64,000 nucleotides of DNA from Lysobacter sp. (GTDB lineage Bacteria; Pseudomonadota; Gammaproteobacteria; Xanthomonadales; Xanthomonadaceae): positions 1 through 64,000 of the forward strand of contig WYBC01000017.1 of the NCBI GenBank assembly GCA_011526085.1, written 5' to 3'. Shown piece after piece: positions 18,060-26,370 of the stretch (positions are counted from its first letter, which is position 1; the number at the start of each line of letters is the position of its first letter). The position numbers and the translations under genes were made by a program. The notes beneath the pieces are model-generated. The model was not told the DNA's origin and did no database searches. It worked only from the letters and a program-made list of their open reading frames with translations.

Positions 18060-19328
18060 ATGACCGATCTCGATCCCGCCCTGCCGGGCGACGCCGCCCC
18101 GGCCGCCGCCGACCCGCTCCACGATCAACCGCATGCCATCGTCGAACGCGACGGCGTGCGCTACACCCTCCTCGGCACCGCGCACGTGTCCAAGGCCAGC
18201 GTGGAGGCGGTGCGCGCCGCGATCGCTTCCGGCGCCTACGACACCATCGCGGTGGAACTCGACGCGCAGCGCGCGCAGTCGCTGACCGACCCGGACGCGC
18301 TGGCGCGGCTGGACCTGGTGAAGGTGCTGCGCGAAGGCAAGACCGCGGTGTTCGCGGCGAACCTCGGCCTGGCGGCCTACCAGCGCAGGCTCGCGGAACA
18401 GCTCGGCATCGAGCCGGGCGCCGAGTTGAAGGCGGCGGTCGTGGATGCGCGCGAGCGCGGGCTGTCGCTGCATCTGATCGACCGCGACGTCGGCCTGACC
18501 TTCAAGCGCGCGATGCAGACGCTCGGCTGGTGGGGCCGCGCCAAGGTGTCCGGCGGCCTGATGGCGTCGCTGTTCTTCGACGAGAAGGTGTCGGACGAAC
18601 AGATCGAAGGGCTGAAGGAAGGCGACATGCTGGAAGCGAGTTTCAGCGAGTTCGCCGCGGACAGTCCGGCGCTCTATCGCACGGTGATCGCGGAACGCGA
18701 CGAGTACATGGCGGCGAAGCTGCGCGCGATCGCCGCGCATGGCGACCGTGCGGATGCCTCCGCCGGAAAGGCGCGCGAAGTGCTCGCGGTGGTCGGCGCC
18801 GGCCATCTGCAGGGTCTGACGAAGCATCTGGGCGAAGACGCCCGCGACCCGGATGCGCTGTGCGGCGAACTCGAAACGGTCGAACAGAAATCGTCGTTTC
18901 CGTGGTTCACCCTGCTGCTCGCGGCCTTCGTGCTGGGCGGCTTCGCCTGGGGCTTCTGGCGCGGCGGCCTGGAGGTCGGCAGCGACCTCGTGCTGCAGTG
19001 GGTGCTGGTCACCGGCACGCTGGGGGCGATCGGTTGCACGATCGCCGGCGGCCATCCGCTGAGCATCCTCACCGCCTTCGTGTCTTCGCCGATCACGCCG
19101 CTGCACCCTGCGCTGGCCTCGGGCACGCTCAGCGCACTGGTCGAAGTGTGGGCGCGAAAACCCACCTATGCCGATTTCATGGCGCTGCGCGACGACGTGC
19201 AGTCGGTGAAAGGCTGGTGGCGCAATCGCGTCGCCCGCGCGCTGCTCAACTTCTTCCTGACCAGCCTCGGCACCGCCATCGGCGTGTGGACCGGCGGCGC
19301 ACGGCTGTTGAGCAAGCTGGTCGGCTGA
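18060..19328 (+). CDS. TraB/PrgY family membrane protein
   Basis: A 422-residue protein of the TraB/PrgY/GumN clan. The N-terminal half carries the family motifs GTAHVSKASVEAV and AVELDAQRAQSL, and VVGAGHLQGLTKHL with its conserved histidine. These features suggest a metal-dependent peptidase-like fold, as in PrgY, which limits pheromone peptides in enterococci. The C-terminal half has three or four membrane spans. The start is uncertain: ATG 18060 has no Shine-Dalgarno site, while GTG 18018 has GAGG 5 nt upstream and would add 14 residues. A terminator follows the stop by about 50 nt. Confidence 0.85.
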   Translation: MTDLDPALPGDAAPAAADPLHDQPHAIVERDGVRYTLLGTAHVSKASVEAVRAAIASGAYDTIAVELDAQRAQSLTDPDALARLDLVKVLREGKTAVFAANLGLAAYQRRLAEQLGIEPGAELKAAVVDARERGLSLHLIDRDVGLTFKRAMQTLGWWGRAKVSGGLMASLFFDEKVSDEQIEGLKEGDMLEASFSEFAADSPALYRTVIAERDEYMAAKLRAIAAHGDRADASAGKAREVLAVVGAGHLQGLTKHLGEDARDPDALCGELETVEQKSSFPWFTLLLAAFVLGGFAWGFWRGGLEVGSDLVLQWVLVTGTLGAIGCTIAGGHPLSILTAFVSSPITPLHPALASGTLSALVEVWARKPTYADFMALRDDVQSVKGWWRNRVARALLNFFLTSLGTAIGVWTGGARLLSKLVG

Positions 19329-19375
19329 GGGCATCGCATGTCGCGGCCGACGCGACGCGACAAACATGCCGCGCA

Positions 19376-19410
19376 AAAACGAAAGGGCCGGATTGATTCC
19401 GGCCCTTTCG
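19376..19410 (-). terminator. Terminator of the small cysteine-rich peptide gene
   Basis: A 13-bp perfect stem (19380-19392 with 19398-19410) with a 5-nt loop. On the minus strand it is followed by a GTTTTTG tract (19375-19381), so it ends transcription of the peptide gene 26 nt after its stop codon. It can also fold on the plus strand behind the TraB gene, but without a T run. Confidence 0.85.
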
Positions 19411-19435
19411 CGCGTTCAGTGGGATCGCCGCGAGG

Positions 19436-19615
19436 TCAGAGCTCTTTCCAGTAGCAGCGCCAGGCGTTGCAGCAGATGATGATGAGACAGGTCTCTTCCG
19501 CGTCGGGAGCGGAGGCGGCGAACACCGGGGTCTTCGTGCCGATGTCGGCCTTCGCGCTCATCGCGGCGGCAAGAAAAACCACGGCGAGCGAGGTGGCGAT
19601 CGTTTTCGGATTCAT
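19436..19615 (-). CDS. Small secreted cysteine-rich peptide (59 aa)
   Basis: A 59-residue reading frame. Residues 1-23 form a signal peptide (MNPKTIATSLAVVFLAAAMS, then AKA before the predicted cut). The predicted mature peptide of 36 residues has four cysteines at 43, 48, 49 and 54, in the symmetric spacing C-x4-CC-x4-C, within TCLIIICCNAWRCYWKEL at the C-terminus. AAGGA sits 9 nt before the ATG, and an intrinsic terminator lies 26 nt after the stop. It follows the RND permease operon on the same strand with a 153-nt gap rich in hairpins. The signal peptide, ribosome site and terminator make it a real gene; I do not recognise the family. A secreted disulfide-bonded peptide, a small toxin or a modified peptide are all possible. 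Confidence 0.75.
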   Translation of the reverse strand: MNPKTIATSLAVVFLAAAMSAKADIGTKTPVFAASAPDAEETCLIIICCNAWRCYWKEL

Positions 19616-19659
19616 GCGGATCCATCCTTGAGGTCGTTCGGTTGAGAGCGATGAACAAC

Positions 19660-19756
19660 GGTGTCGCCCGACGCATCGGGCGACACCGGGTCGAGATTGA
19701 CCGCAACGCGTCTTGCGGTCAATGCGTGCCCGACGCCGTCGCGGCGCCGGGCACGC
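19660..19756. repeat. Three consecutive perfect stem-loops
   Basis: Stems are 19660-19671/19676-19687 (12 bp, 4-nt loop), 19696-19706/19713-19723 (11 bp, 6-nt loop) and 19724-19732/19748-19756 (9 bp with a further 5-bp inner stem). They fill the gap between the second RND permease and the peptide gene. None has a clear T tract; together they could terminate, process or attenuate the message. Confidence 0.8.
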
Positions 19757-19768
19757 GCACGCGCAGGG

Positions 19769-22700
19769 TCATTCCGCCTCGATCGCCGCCACGGCGCCGC
19801 CGCCCTGCAGGCCGCGGGCCCTGCGCACGATCCGTATCGTGGAAGAGCGCATGTCGTCGAGCATGGCGTAGATCGTCGGCAGGAACAGCAGGCTGACCAC
19901 GGTCGAGAACGCCAATCCGCCGGCGATCGCGCGCGCCATCGGGAAATACGGCGGCCCGCCGCCGGCCATCTTGGTCTGGCCCAGCGCGATCGGCACCATC
20001 GCCAGGATCGCCGTGCCCATGGTCATCAGGATCGGCCGCAGACGTTCGCGGCTGCCTTCCACCAGCGCATCGGTGCGCGACATGCCGCGCCGTCGCAGAT
20101 TGTTGATGTGTTCGATCATCACGATGCCGTTGTTCACCACCACGCCCATCAGCACGAGGATGCCGATGAAGGCCATGACGTTGAACTCGGTACCGGTGAG
20201 CCAGAACAGCCAGAACACGCCGAACACCGAGAACAGCACGCCGCTCATGATCGCGGTCGGGAACAGCAGCGATTCGAACACCGCGGCCATGACCACGTAG
20301 ATCATGACCAGGGCGATCAACAGATTGAACATCATCTGCTGCATCGCCTCCTGGTCGTCCTGGCCGCCGCCGGCGTCGAAGGTGAAGCTGTAGCCGGGCG
20401 GGAACGTCACCGCCTTCAGCGCCTGCTCCATGGCGTCGCGGGCTTCCTGCGGCGTGACCTTGTCGGCGAGGTTCGCCTGCAGCGTCAGCGTGGTCTGGCG
20501 ATTGGAGCGCTGGATCTCGGTCGCGGCCGCCTTGACCTCGACATCGACCATCGCCAGCAGCGGCACGATCCGGCCGTCCGGTGCGCGCACGGTGAACGAA
20601 GCGATGTCCTTGGTGCCGAAATTCTCCGCGCCGGCGAAACGCACCCAGACCGGGACTTCGGTGTCGCCGCGACGGAATTCGCGCAGCGGCGCGCCGCGCA
20701 GGGCCAGGCCGACGAACGTGGAGACGTTGTCCGCGCTGAAGCCGAAGGACGCCGCGCGCTCGCGGTCGACCCGCACCGACAGTTCGCTGTTCTGGTCGCC
20801 GGCGTTGATGCGCACGTCGCGCAGCTCCTTGCGGCTGGCGAGCACGGGAACGATGTCGGCCCCCAGTTCCCTGAGCGTTTCCGACGAATCGCCGACCAGT
20901 TGCACCTGCACGGTCTCGCCGCCGAAACCGCCACCGCCGCCGGGACCGCCCTGATTGCCGCCGATGCCGATCTGGGCACGCGCCGACTTGGGCAGGTCCT
21001 TGCGCAGTTGTTCGATGACCGCCGGCGTCTGGTCGCTGCGGGCCTCGTCGAACTTGATCTGGGTGCCGCCCCAGCCCTCTTCGCTGAAGAACGAATAGAT
21101 CTGGACGATGCCGTACTTCTTGCGGTTGGCGTCGAGGAAATTCTCGATGCGCTCGATTTCCTCGGACATCTGCTCCTTCGTGTACGCGCCCTTCCACTGG
21201 TAGAAGACGTCGGCCTCGAGGGCATCCTCGCCGCCGAACATGTTGACCTTCATCTGCGTCATCGGAAGCACGCTGACCGCCACGATCAGCACGATCCCGA
21301 GCACGCTCTTGCCGCGGTGTTCGAGGGTCCAGCGCAGGAACGCGGCGTAACGGCGCTGCAGCGAAGGAATCAGGCCGCGGTCGTTGCGGACCGCCGGCGG
21401 CGTCTTCATCCGCGCCGAGAGCATCGGGATCAGGCTCACCGCCACCAGCCAGGAGGCGAGCAGCGACACCGAAATGGTGATCGCGATCTGGGCCATGAAG
21501 ATGCTGATCATGTTGCGGTCGCCGAACAGGTTCGGCACGAACACGATGCAATGGCAGAGCGTGCCCGCGGACAGCGCGATGGCGACGTTGCGCGTACCGA
21601 GCAGCGAGGCCAACCGGGGCTGGTCCGGCATGCGTTCGCGCTCCTGGTAGATGCTCTCCACCACCACGACCGCGTTGTCCACCAGCATGCCGACCGCGAG
21701 CAGCAGGCCCATCATCGTCAGGATGTTGAGCGTGACCCCGGCGAAGTACATGAACCCGAGGGTCATCACGAAGCAGATCGGAATCGCGGTGCAGACCATC
21801 AGCGTCGACGGCCAGTGGCGCAGGAAGAAATACAACACGATCACCGACAACAGCAGCCCGACCAGACCGGCCTCGGCCAGCTCCAGCAGCGAGGTGGTCA
21901 CGGATTCGCCCTGATCGCCGACCACCAGCACCTGCACGCCGTTGAGCGCGGGATCCGCGGCGATGGCGTTGACCTCCGCGAGCACGTCGCGCGAGACCTG
22001 CACCAGGTTCGCGCTGCGCTCCTTGAAGATGTCCAGCCCCACCGCCGGCCGGCCGTCCAGACGACGGCCGTAATCCATGCGCGAAGGCTTGAGCACGACA
22101 TCGGCCACGTCGCCGAGGCGCGTGCCCTTGTCGTCGATGACGATGTTGCGGTACTGATCGAGATCGACGAGCTCGCCGACCGGCTGGACCCGCAGGCGCT
22201 TTCCGCCATCGTCGATCTGGCCGGCCGACACCGAGAAATTGACGTTGCGCAGGCGCGCATTGAGGTCGTTCAGCCCGACGCCGTGGGCGTTCAGGCGATC
22301 GGAGGAGATCGCGATCTCGACCTCGCTCGGCGGCGCGCCGAGCACATCGACGCGGGCGACGCCGGGAATCCGCTCGAGCCGGCGCTTGAACTCGCGGTCG
22401 ATCATGTCGTATTCGCGGGTCATGTCGCGATCCGAGGCGAGCCGGACCTTCACCACGGCCTCGTCGCTGGTCGAGAATTTCAGCACGAAGTAGCGCTGCA
22501 GATCGTCGGGCAATTCGTCGCGGATCGCGTCGATGCGCTCGCGCGCATCGGACGCGGCGATCGACGCATCGCGCTCCCAGTCGGAAAACTGGATGAACAT
22601 CGATGCGCCGTCGGCCTTCGCGCTGCCGTCCATGCGCTTGATGCCGGTCATCGTCGAGACCGCTTCCTCGACCGGGCGCAGCACCGTACGCTCGACCTCT

Positions 22701-22870
22701 TCCGGCGTGGAGCCGGAGTACGGCAACTGCAGGAAGATGCCCGGGAACGTCACCGAGGGAAACGCTTCCAGCGGCAGGCGCACCGCCGCGATCAGGCCGA
22801 CCACGAACAGCGACACGAAGAACATCACCGTGGTGACGGGGCGCTTGATGCTGAACTCGGCGACGCTCAT
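19769..22870 (-). CDS. RND efflux permease subunit, second of the pair
   Basis: A 1033-residue inner-membrane RND (HAE1-type) transporter with the usual 12-span, two-porter-domain layout. The proton-relay positions differ from AcrB: TM4 reads GMLVDNAVVV, with Asp398 kept but Asn399 where AcrB has its second Asp. TM10 reads MGVVVNNGIV, with Asn913 where AcrB has the essential Lys. Glycine-rich GGPGGGGGFGG (around residue 645) is an unusual flexible insert. Its ATG overlaps the stop of the first permease as ATGA, so the two are made together and may form mixed trimers. It probably exports drugs, metals or envelope lipids; the substrate is unknown. Confidence 0.92.
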   Translation of the reverse strand: MSVAEFSIKRPVTTVMFFVSLFVVGLIAAVRLPLEAFPSVTFPGIFLQLPYSGSTPEEVERTVLRPVEEAVSTMTGIKRMDGSAKADGASMFIQFSDWERDASIAASDARERIDAIRDELPDDLQRYFVLKFSTSDEAVVKVRLASDRDMTREYDMIDREFKRRLERIPGVARVDVLGAPPSEVEIAISSDRLNAHGVGLNDLNARLRNVNFSVSAGQIDDGGKRLRVQPVGELVDLDQYRNIVIDDKGTRLGDVADVVLKPSRMDYGRRLDGRPAVGLDIFKERSANLVQVSRDVLAEVNAIAADPALNGVQVLVVGDQGESVTTSLLELAEAGLVGLLLSVIVLYFFLRHWPSTLMVCTAIPICFVMTLGFMYFAGVTLNILTMMGLLLAVGMLVDNAVVVVESIYQERERMPDQPRLASLLGTRNVAIALSAGTLCHCIVFVPNLFGDRNMISIFMAQIAITISVSLLASWLVAVSLIPMLSARMKTPPAVRNDRGLIPSLQRRYAAFLRWTLEHRGKSVLGIVLIVAVSVLPMTQMKVNMFGGEDALEADVFYQWKGAYTKEQMSEEIERIENFLDANRKKYGIVQIYSFFSEEGWGGTQIKFDEARSDQTPAVIEQLRKDLPKSARAQIGIGGNQGGPGGGGGFGGETVQVQLVGDSSETLRELGADIVPVLASRKELRDVRINAGDQNSELSVRVDRERAASFGFSADNVSTFVGLALRGAPLREFRRGDTEVPVWVRFAGAENFGTKDIASFTVRAPDGRIVPLLAMVDVEVKAAATEIQRSNRQTTLTLQANLADKVTPQEARDAMEQALKAVTFPPGYSFTFDAGGGQDDQEAMQQMMFNLLIALVMIYVVMAAVFESLLFPTAIMSGVLFSVFGVFWLFWLTGTEFNVMAFIGILVLMGVVVNNGIVMIEHINNLRRRGMSRTDALVEGSRERLRPILMTMGTAILAMVPIALGQTKMAGGGPPYFPMARAIAGGLAFSTVVSLLFLPTIYAMLDDMRSSTIRIVRRARGLQGGGAVAAIEAE

Positions 22871-25800
22871 GACGACATGCCCTCTCCTGCGGTCGCGTCG
22901 AAATCCTCGCCGCGCTTGGCGCGGGCGCGCCTGCCGCGGGCCACGTAATGCTCATCCGGCCGGCGATCGAGCAGATCGTAGACCACCGGAATCACCACCA
23001 GCGTCAGCAGCGTCGACACCAGCAGACCGCCGATCACCGTGATCGCCATCGGCGAGCGCACCTCCGCACCTTCGCCAAAGGCCAGTGCCAGCGGCAGGAA
23101 GCCGAACAGGGTGCAAAGCGTGGTCATCATGATCGGACGCAGACGCGAACGAGCGCCTTCGACCAGCGCTTCGCGCTTGGGCATGCCCGACTCGCGCGCC
23201 TGGTTCACCTTGTCGATCAGGATGATCGCGTTCTTCACCACCAGACCCACCAGCAGGATCAGGCCGATGAAGACCACCACCGAGATCGTGGAACCGGTGA
23301 CCAGCAGCGCGAGGATCGCACCCACCAGCGCCAGCGGGATGGTGAACAGGATCACGAACGGATGCAGCAGCGATTCGAACTGCGAGGCCATGACCAGATA
23401 GACGAGGAACACGGCCAGGCCGAACGCGAACAACAGCGACTGCAGCGATTGCGACAACTCCTCGCCTTGGCCGCCGATGTGCATGCCGATGCCCGCGCCC
23501 AGGCCGCCTTCGGCCTCGTCGACCATCTCGCGCACTTCGCGGACCGCGGTCCCCAGATCGATGTCGCGCAGGTTGGCCGACACCACCGCAACACGCACCT
23601 GATCCGCGCGATGGATCTCGCTCGGTCCGGTGGTCGCCACGACATCCGCCACCGAGTCGAGGGTCACGGGATTGGCGCTTCCGGGATTCACGATCAGGCG
23701 ACGGATGTCGTCCACCGTCGCACGGTCCGACTCGCGCGCGCGCACCAGCACATCGATCTTGCGGCTGCGGAAGCTGTAGCGGGTGGCGACATCGCCGCGC
23801 ACCTTCTTCACCACCGCATCGGCCACCTGGCGCGTGGTCAGGCCGAGCGCGCCGGCGCGCTCCTGGTCGAAGTGGATCTGGATTTCAGGAAAGCCCTGCT
23901 CGACCGTCGATTTCACGTCGGCGTAATGCGGGTTCTCGCGCAGCATCGCCGCCATTTTCCGCCCGGCGCGCTCGATGCCCGCCAGGTCCTGCCCGCTGAG
24001 TTCGATTTCCAGCGGCATCGAGAAACTGAAGAGTTCCGGGCGGCTGAAATCGACCTGGGCACCGGCGTACCGACCGGCGCTTTCGCGCAGGCCTTCGACC
24101 AGCGCGGCTTCGCGCTGTTCGTCGCCGCTGTCGTTCATCACCACCGAGAGCTTGCCGATGTTCTCGCCGCTTTCGGTCGGGCTGGCGTCCAGCCGCGTGC
24201 CGCTGCCGCTGACGCCGTACAGCGCGCGGATGCCCTGGTCCTTCGCATGCGTCTGCTGCAGCTCGCGCACCACGCGATCGGTGTCGCGCAGCGGCGTGCC
24301 CGGCGGCAGTTTCACCGTCATCTCGAAGCGGTCCTGCGCCAACTGCGGGATAAGGTCGGTACCGAGCAGCGGCACCGCAAGCAGGCTGGCGCCGAACGCC
24401 GCCGTGGCGAGCACCAGCACCAGCGCCGGACGCCGCATCGCACCGGGCAGCAGGCGCAGATAGCCCGTTTCGATGCGATGGTAGGGCGCCATCGCCAGAT
24501 CGCTGAGCTTGCGCATCACCGGCCCTATCACCGCGGACAGGCCGCGCCAGATCCGCACGAACACGAAGGCCGCGCCGAACGCGCCGCCGCGCGTGGCCGT
24601 ACCCAGGCCGTTGCGGGCGACGGCGAGCGGCTTCTGCCATTTGCCGTCGGGCTCCCACTTCGGATGCGCCGGTTCTTCCGGGAACGCCATCGGCGCGCGA
24701 TCGCGCCAGCCGCTGAGCATCGGGATCAAGGTCATCGACACCACCAGCGAAATGCCGATCGCGGTGGCCACGGTCAGCGCCTGATCGCGGAACAGTTCGC
24801 CGGCGATGCCCTGCACGAACACCAGCGGCAGGAACACCGCGATGGTGGTGAGCGTGGATGCGACCACGGCCATGCTGACTTCGCGCGTGCCCTCGATCGC
24901 CGCGGCGAACACGCCGAGGCCGCGTTCGCGCGCCTTGGCGATGCTTTCCAGCACCACGATCGAATCGTCCACCACCAGACCGGTGGCGAGCGCCAATCCG
25001 CCGAGCGACATGACGTTGAGGCTCAGGCCGAACTGGTCCATGAAGAAGAACGTGGTGACGATCGAGACCGGCAGCGACAGCGCGATCACGAAGGTGCTCC
25101 AGCCGTCGCGCAGGAACAGGAAGATGATCAATACCGCGAGCAGACCGCCGACCACGGCGTCGAACTTGACGTCGTTGATGGCGTGACGGATGAACTGCGA
25201 CTGGTCGTCGACGGTGGTGAGCTCGATGTCGTCGGGGATTTCCTTGCGGATCTCGGCCAGCTTGGCCTCGATCGCATCGGCCGAGGACACGGTGTTGGCG
25301 TCGCCTTCCTTGTAGATCGCGAGTTCGACCGCTTCGCGACCGCCGAGGCGGATGATCGATTCGCGTTCCTTGTGCCCCTGGCGCACCTCGGCGATGTCCA
25401 TCAGGCGCACCGGCAGGCCACCGGCGGGCGTGCCGCCGTTGGCGCCGGAGGCGCTCTGCACCGAGCTGGCGGCCGCGATCGCGGCGGCCGAGCCGGTCGA
25501 CGCCGCCACCGCGGCCATCTGACGCGCCGCCGACGCCGCGGCGTCGTTGCCGGCGCTGCGCGTGGTGACCAGCATCTGCCGGATTTCCTCGATGCTGGCG
25601 AACTGGTTCACCGTGCGCACGAGGTAACGCTGGCTGCCCTCTTCGAGACGGCCACCGGACACGTTGATGTTCTCGGCCTGCAGGCGCTGGATCACGGTGT
25701 CGATGGAGAGATTGAGCTGGGCGAGCTTCTGCTGATCGATGTCGACCTGCACCTCGTCTTCCAGACCGCCGCCGACCTTGACCGCGGCGACGCCTTCCAC

Positions 25801-26370
25801 CGGTTCCAGTTTCTTCTTCAGATCGTCGTCGGCGAAGCGACGCAGTTCGGTGAGCCGGCGCAGCGCCTGCGCCTCGTCGGCGATGGCGGTCTTGGGCGCC
25901 AGCACGAGGCGCATGATCGGTTCGGTCGAAGGATTGAAACGTAGCAGCACCGGCGCCTTGGCTTCCAGCGGCAACTGCAGCACTTCCATCTTGTCGCGCA
26001 CTTCCAGGCTGGCCTGGTCCATGTCGGTGCCCCAGGCGAACTCGAGCACGACATCGCTCTGGCCCGTGCGCGACACCGACTTCAGTTTGCGCAGGTTCTT
26101 GACCACGCCGAGGGCCTCTTCCACCGGCTCGGTGATCAGGGTCTCGATCTCCGACGGCGCCGCGCCGGTGTATTCGGTGCGCACGGTGAGCGTCGGATAG
26201 CTCAGATCGGGCAGCAGATTCACCTTGAGGCTCATCAGCGCCAGGCCGCCGAACAGGAACATCGTCAGCCAGAACATCGCCACCGTGACCCGGCGGCGGG
26301 TCGAGAACTCGACCAGTCCCGATCCGTATGCCGACGCGTCCTCGGTCGGGGGAGCGTCGTGCGCGCTCAC
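22867..26370 (-). CDS. RND efflux permease subunit, first of the pair
   Basis: A 1167-residue RND transporter, over 100 residues longer than AcrB. The extra length is in an Ala/Ser-rich loop in the first periplasmic half (around AAASAARQMAAVAAS) and a cytoplasmic segment between the two halves (GWRDRAPMAFPEEP onward). The canonical proton relay is intact: VVDDSIVV in TM4 and GLVVKNAILI in TM10. The GTG start at 26370 overlaps the adaptor stop as GTGA; the longer open frame upstream lies inside the adaptor gene. With the adaptor and second permease it forms a three-gene efflux operon resembling mdtABC in layout. No outer-membrane channel gene is in the window. Confidence 0.92.
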   Translation of the reverse strand: MSAHDAPPTEDASAYGSGLVEFSTRRRVTVAMFWLTMFLFGGLALMSLKVNLLPDLSYPTLTVRTEYTGAAPSEIETLITEPVEEALGVVKNLRKLKSVSRTGQSDVVLEFAWGTDMDQASLEVRDKMEVLQLPLEAKAPVLLRFNPSTEPIMRLVLAPKTAIADEAQALRRLTELRRFADDDLKKKLEPVEGVAAVKVGGGLEDEVQVDIDQQKLAQLNLSIDTVIQRLQAENINVSGGRLEEGSQRYLVRTVNQFASIEEIRQMLVTTRSAGNDAAASAARQMAAVAASTGSAAAIAAASSVQSASGANGGTPAGGLPVRLMDIAEVRQGHKERESIIRLGGREAVELAIYKEGDANTVSSADAIEAKLAEIRKEIPDDIELTTVDDQSQFIRHAINDVKFDAVVGGLLAVLIIFLFLRDGWSTFVIALSLPVSIVTTFFFMDQFGLSLNVMSLGGLALATGLVVDDSIVVLESIAKARERGLGVFAAAIEGTREVSMAVVASTLTTIAVFLPLVFVQGIAGELFRDQALTVATAIGISLVVSMTLIPMLSGWRDRAPMAFPEEPAHPKWEPDGKWQKPLAVARNGLGTATRGGAFGAAFVFVRIWRGLSAVIGPVMRKLSDLAMAPYHRIETGYLRLLPGAMRRPALVLVLATAAFGASLLAVPLLGTDLIPQLAQDRFEMTVKLPPGTPLRDTDRVVRELQQTHAKDQGIRALYGVSGSGTRLDASPTESGENIGKLSVVMNDSGDEQREAALVEGLRESAGRYAGAQVDFSRPELFSFSMPLEIELSGQDLAGIERAGRKMAAMLRENPHYADVKSTVEQGFPEIQIHFDQERAGALGLTTRQVADAVVKKVRGDVATRYSFRSRKIDVLVRARESDRATVDDIRRLIVNPGSANPVTLDSVADVVATTGPSEIHRADQVRVAVVSANLRDIDLGTAVREVREMVDEAEGGLGAGIGMHIGGQGEELSQSLQSLLFAFGLAVFLVYLVMASQFESLLHPFVILFTIPLALVGAILALLVTGSTISVVVFIGLILLVGLVVKNAIILIDKVNQARESGMPKREALVEGARSRLRPIMMTTLCTLFGFLPLALAFGEGAEVRSPMAITVIGGLLVSTLLTLVVIPVVYDLLDRRPDEHYVARGRRARAKRGEDFDATAGEGMSS

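Noticed and set aside
19436-19615. Lasso peptide or lanthipeptide precursor for the 59-residue gene
   Set aside because: It has a Sec-type signal peptide and no maturation enzymes nearby; a secreted disulfide peptide is a simpler reading, though modification is not excluded.
19661-22948. Open frame of over 1,000 codons on the plus strand opposite the RND permease
   Set aside because: High GC at third positions produces long antisense frames. The product is His/Gln/Asp-rich with no domain, and the minus strand encodes clear RND proteins.
22948-25944. Roughly 1,000-codon plus-strand frame opposite the first RND permease
   Set aside because: Same artefact; composition is that of a reverse-complement shadow and there is no ribosome site.
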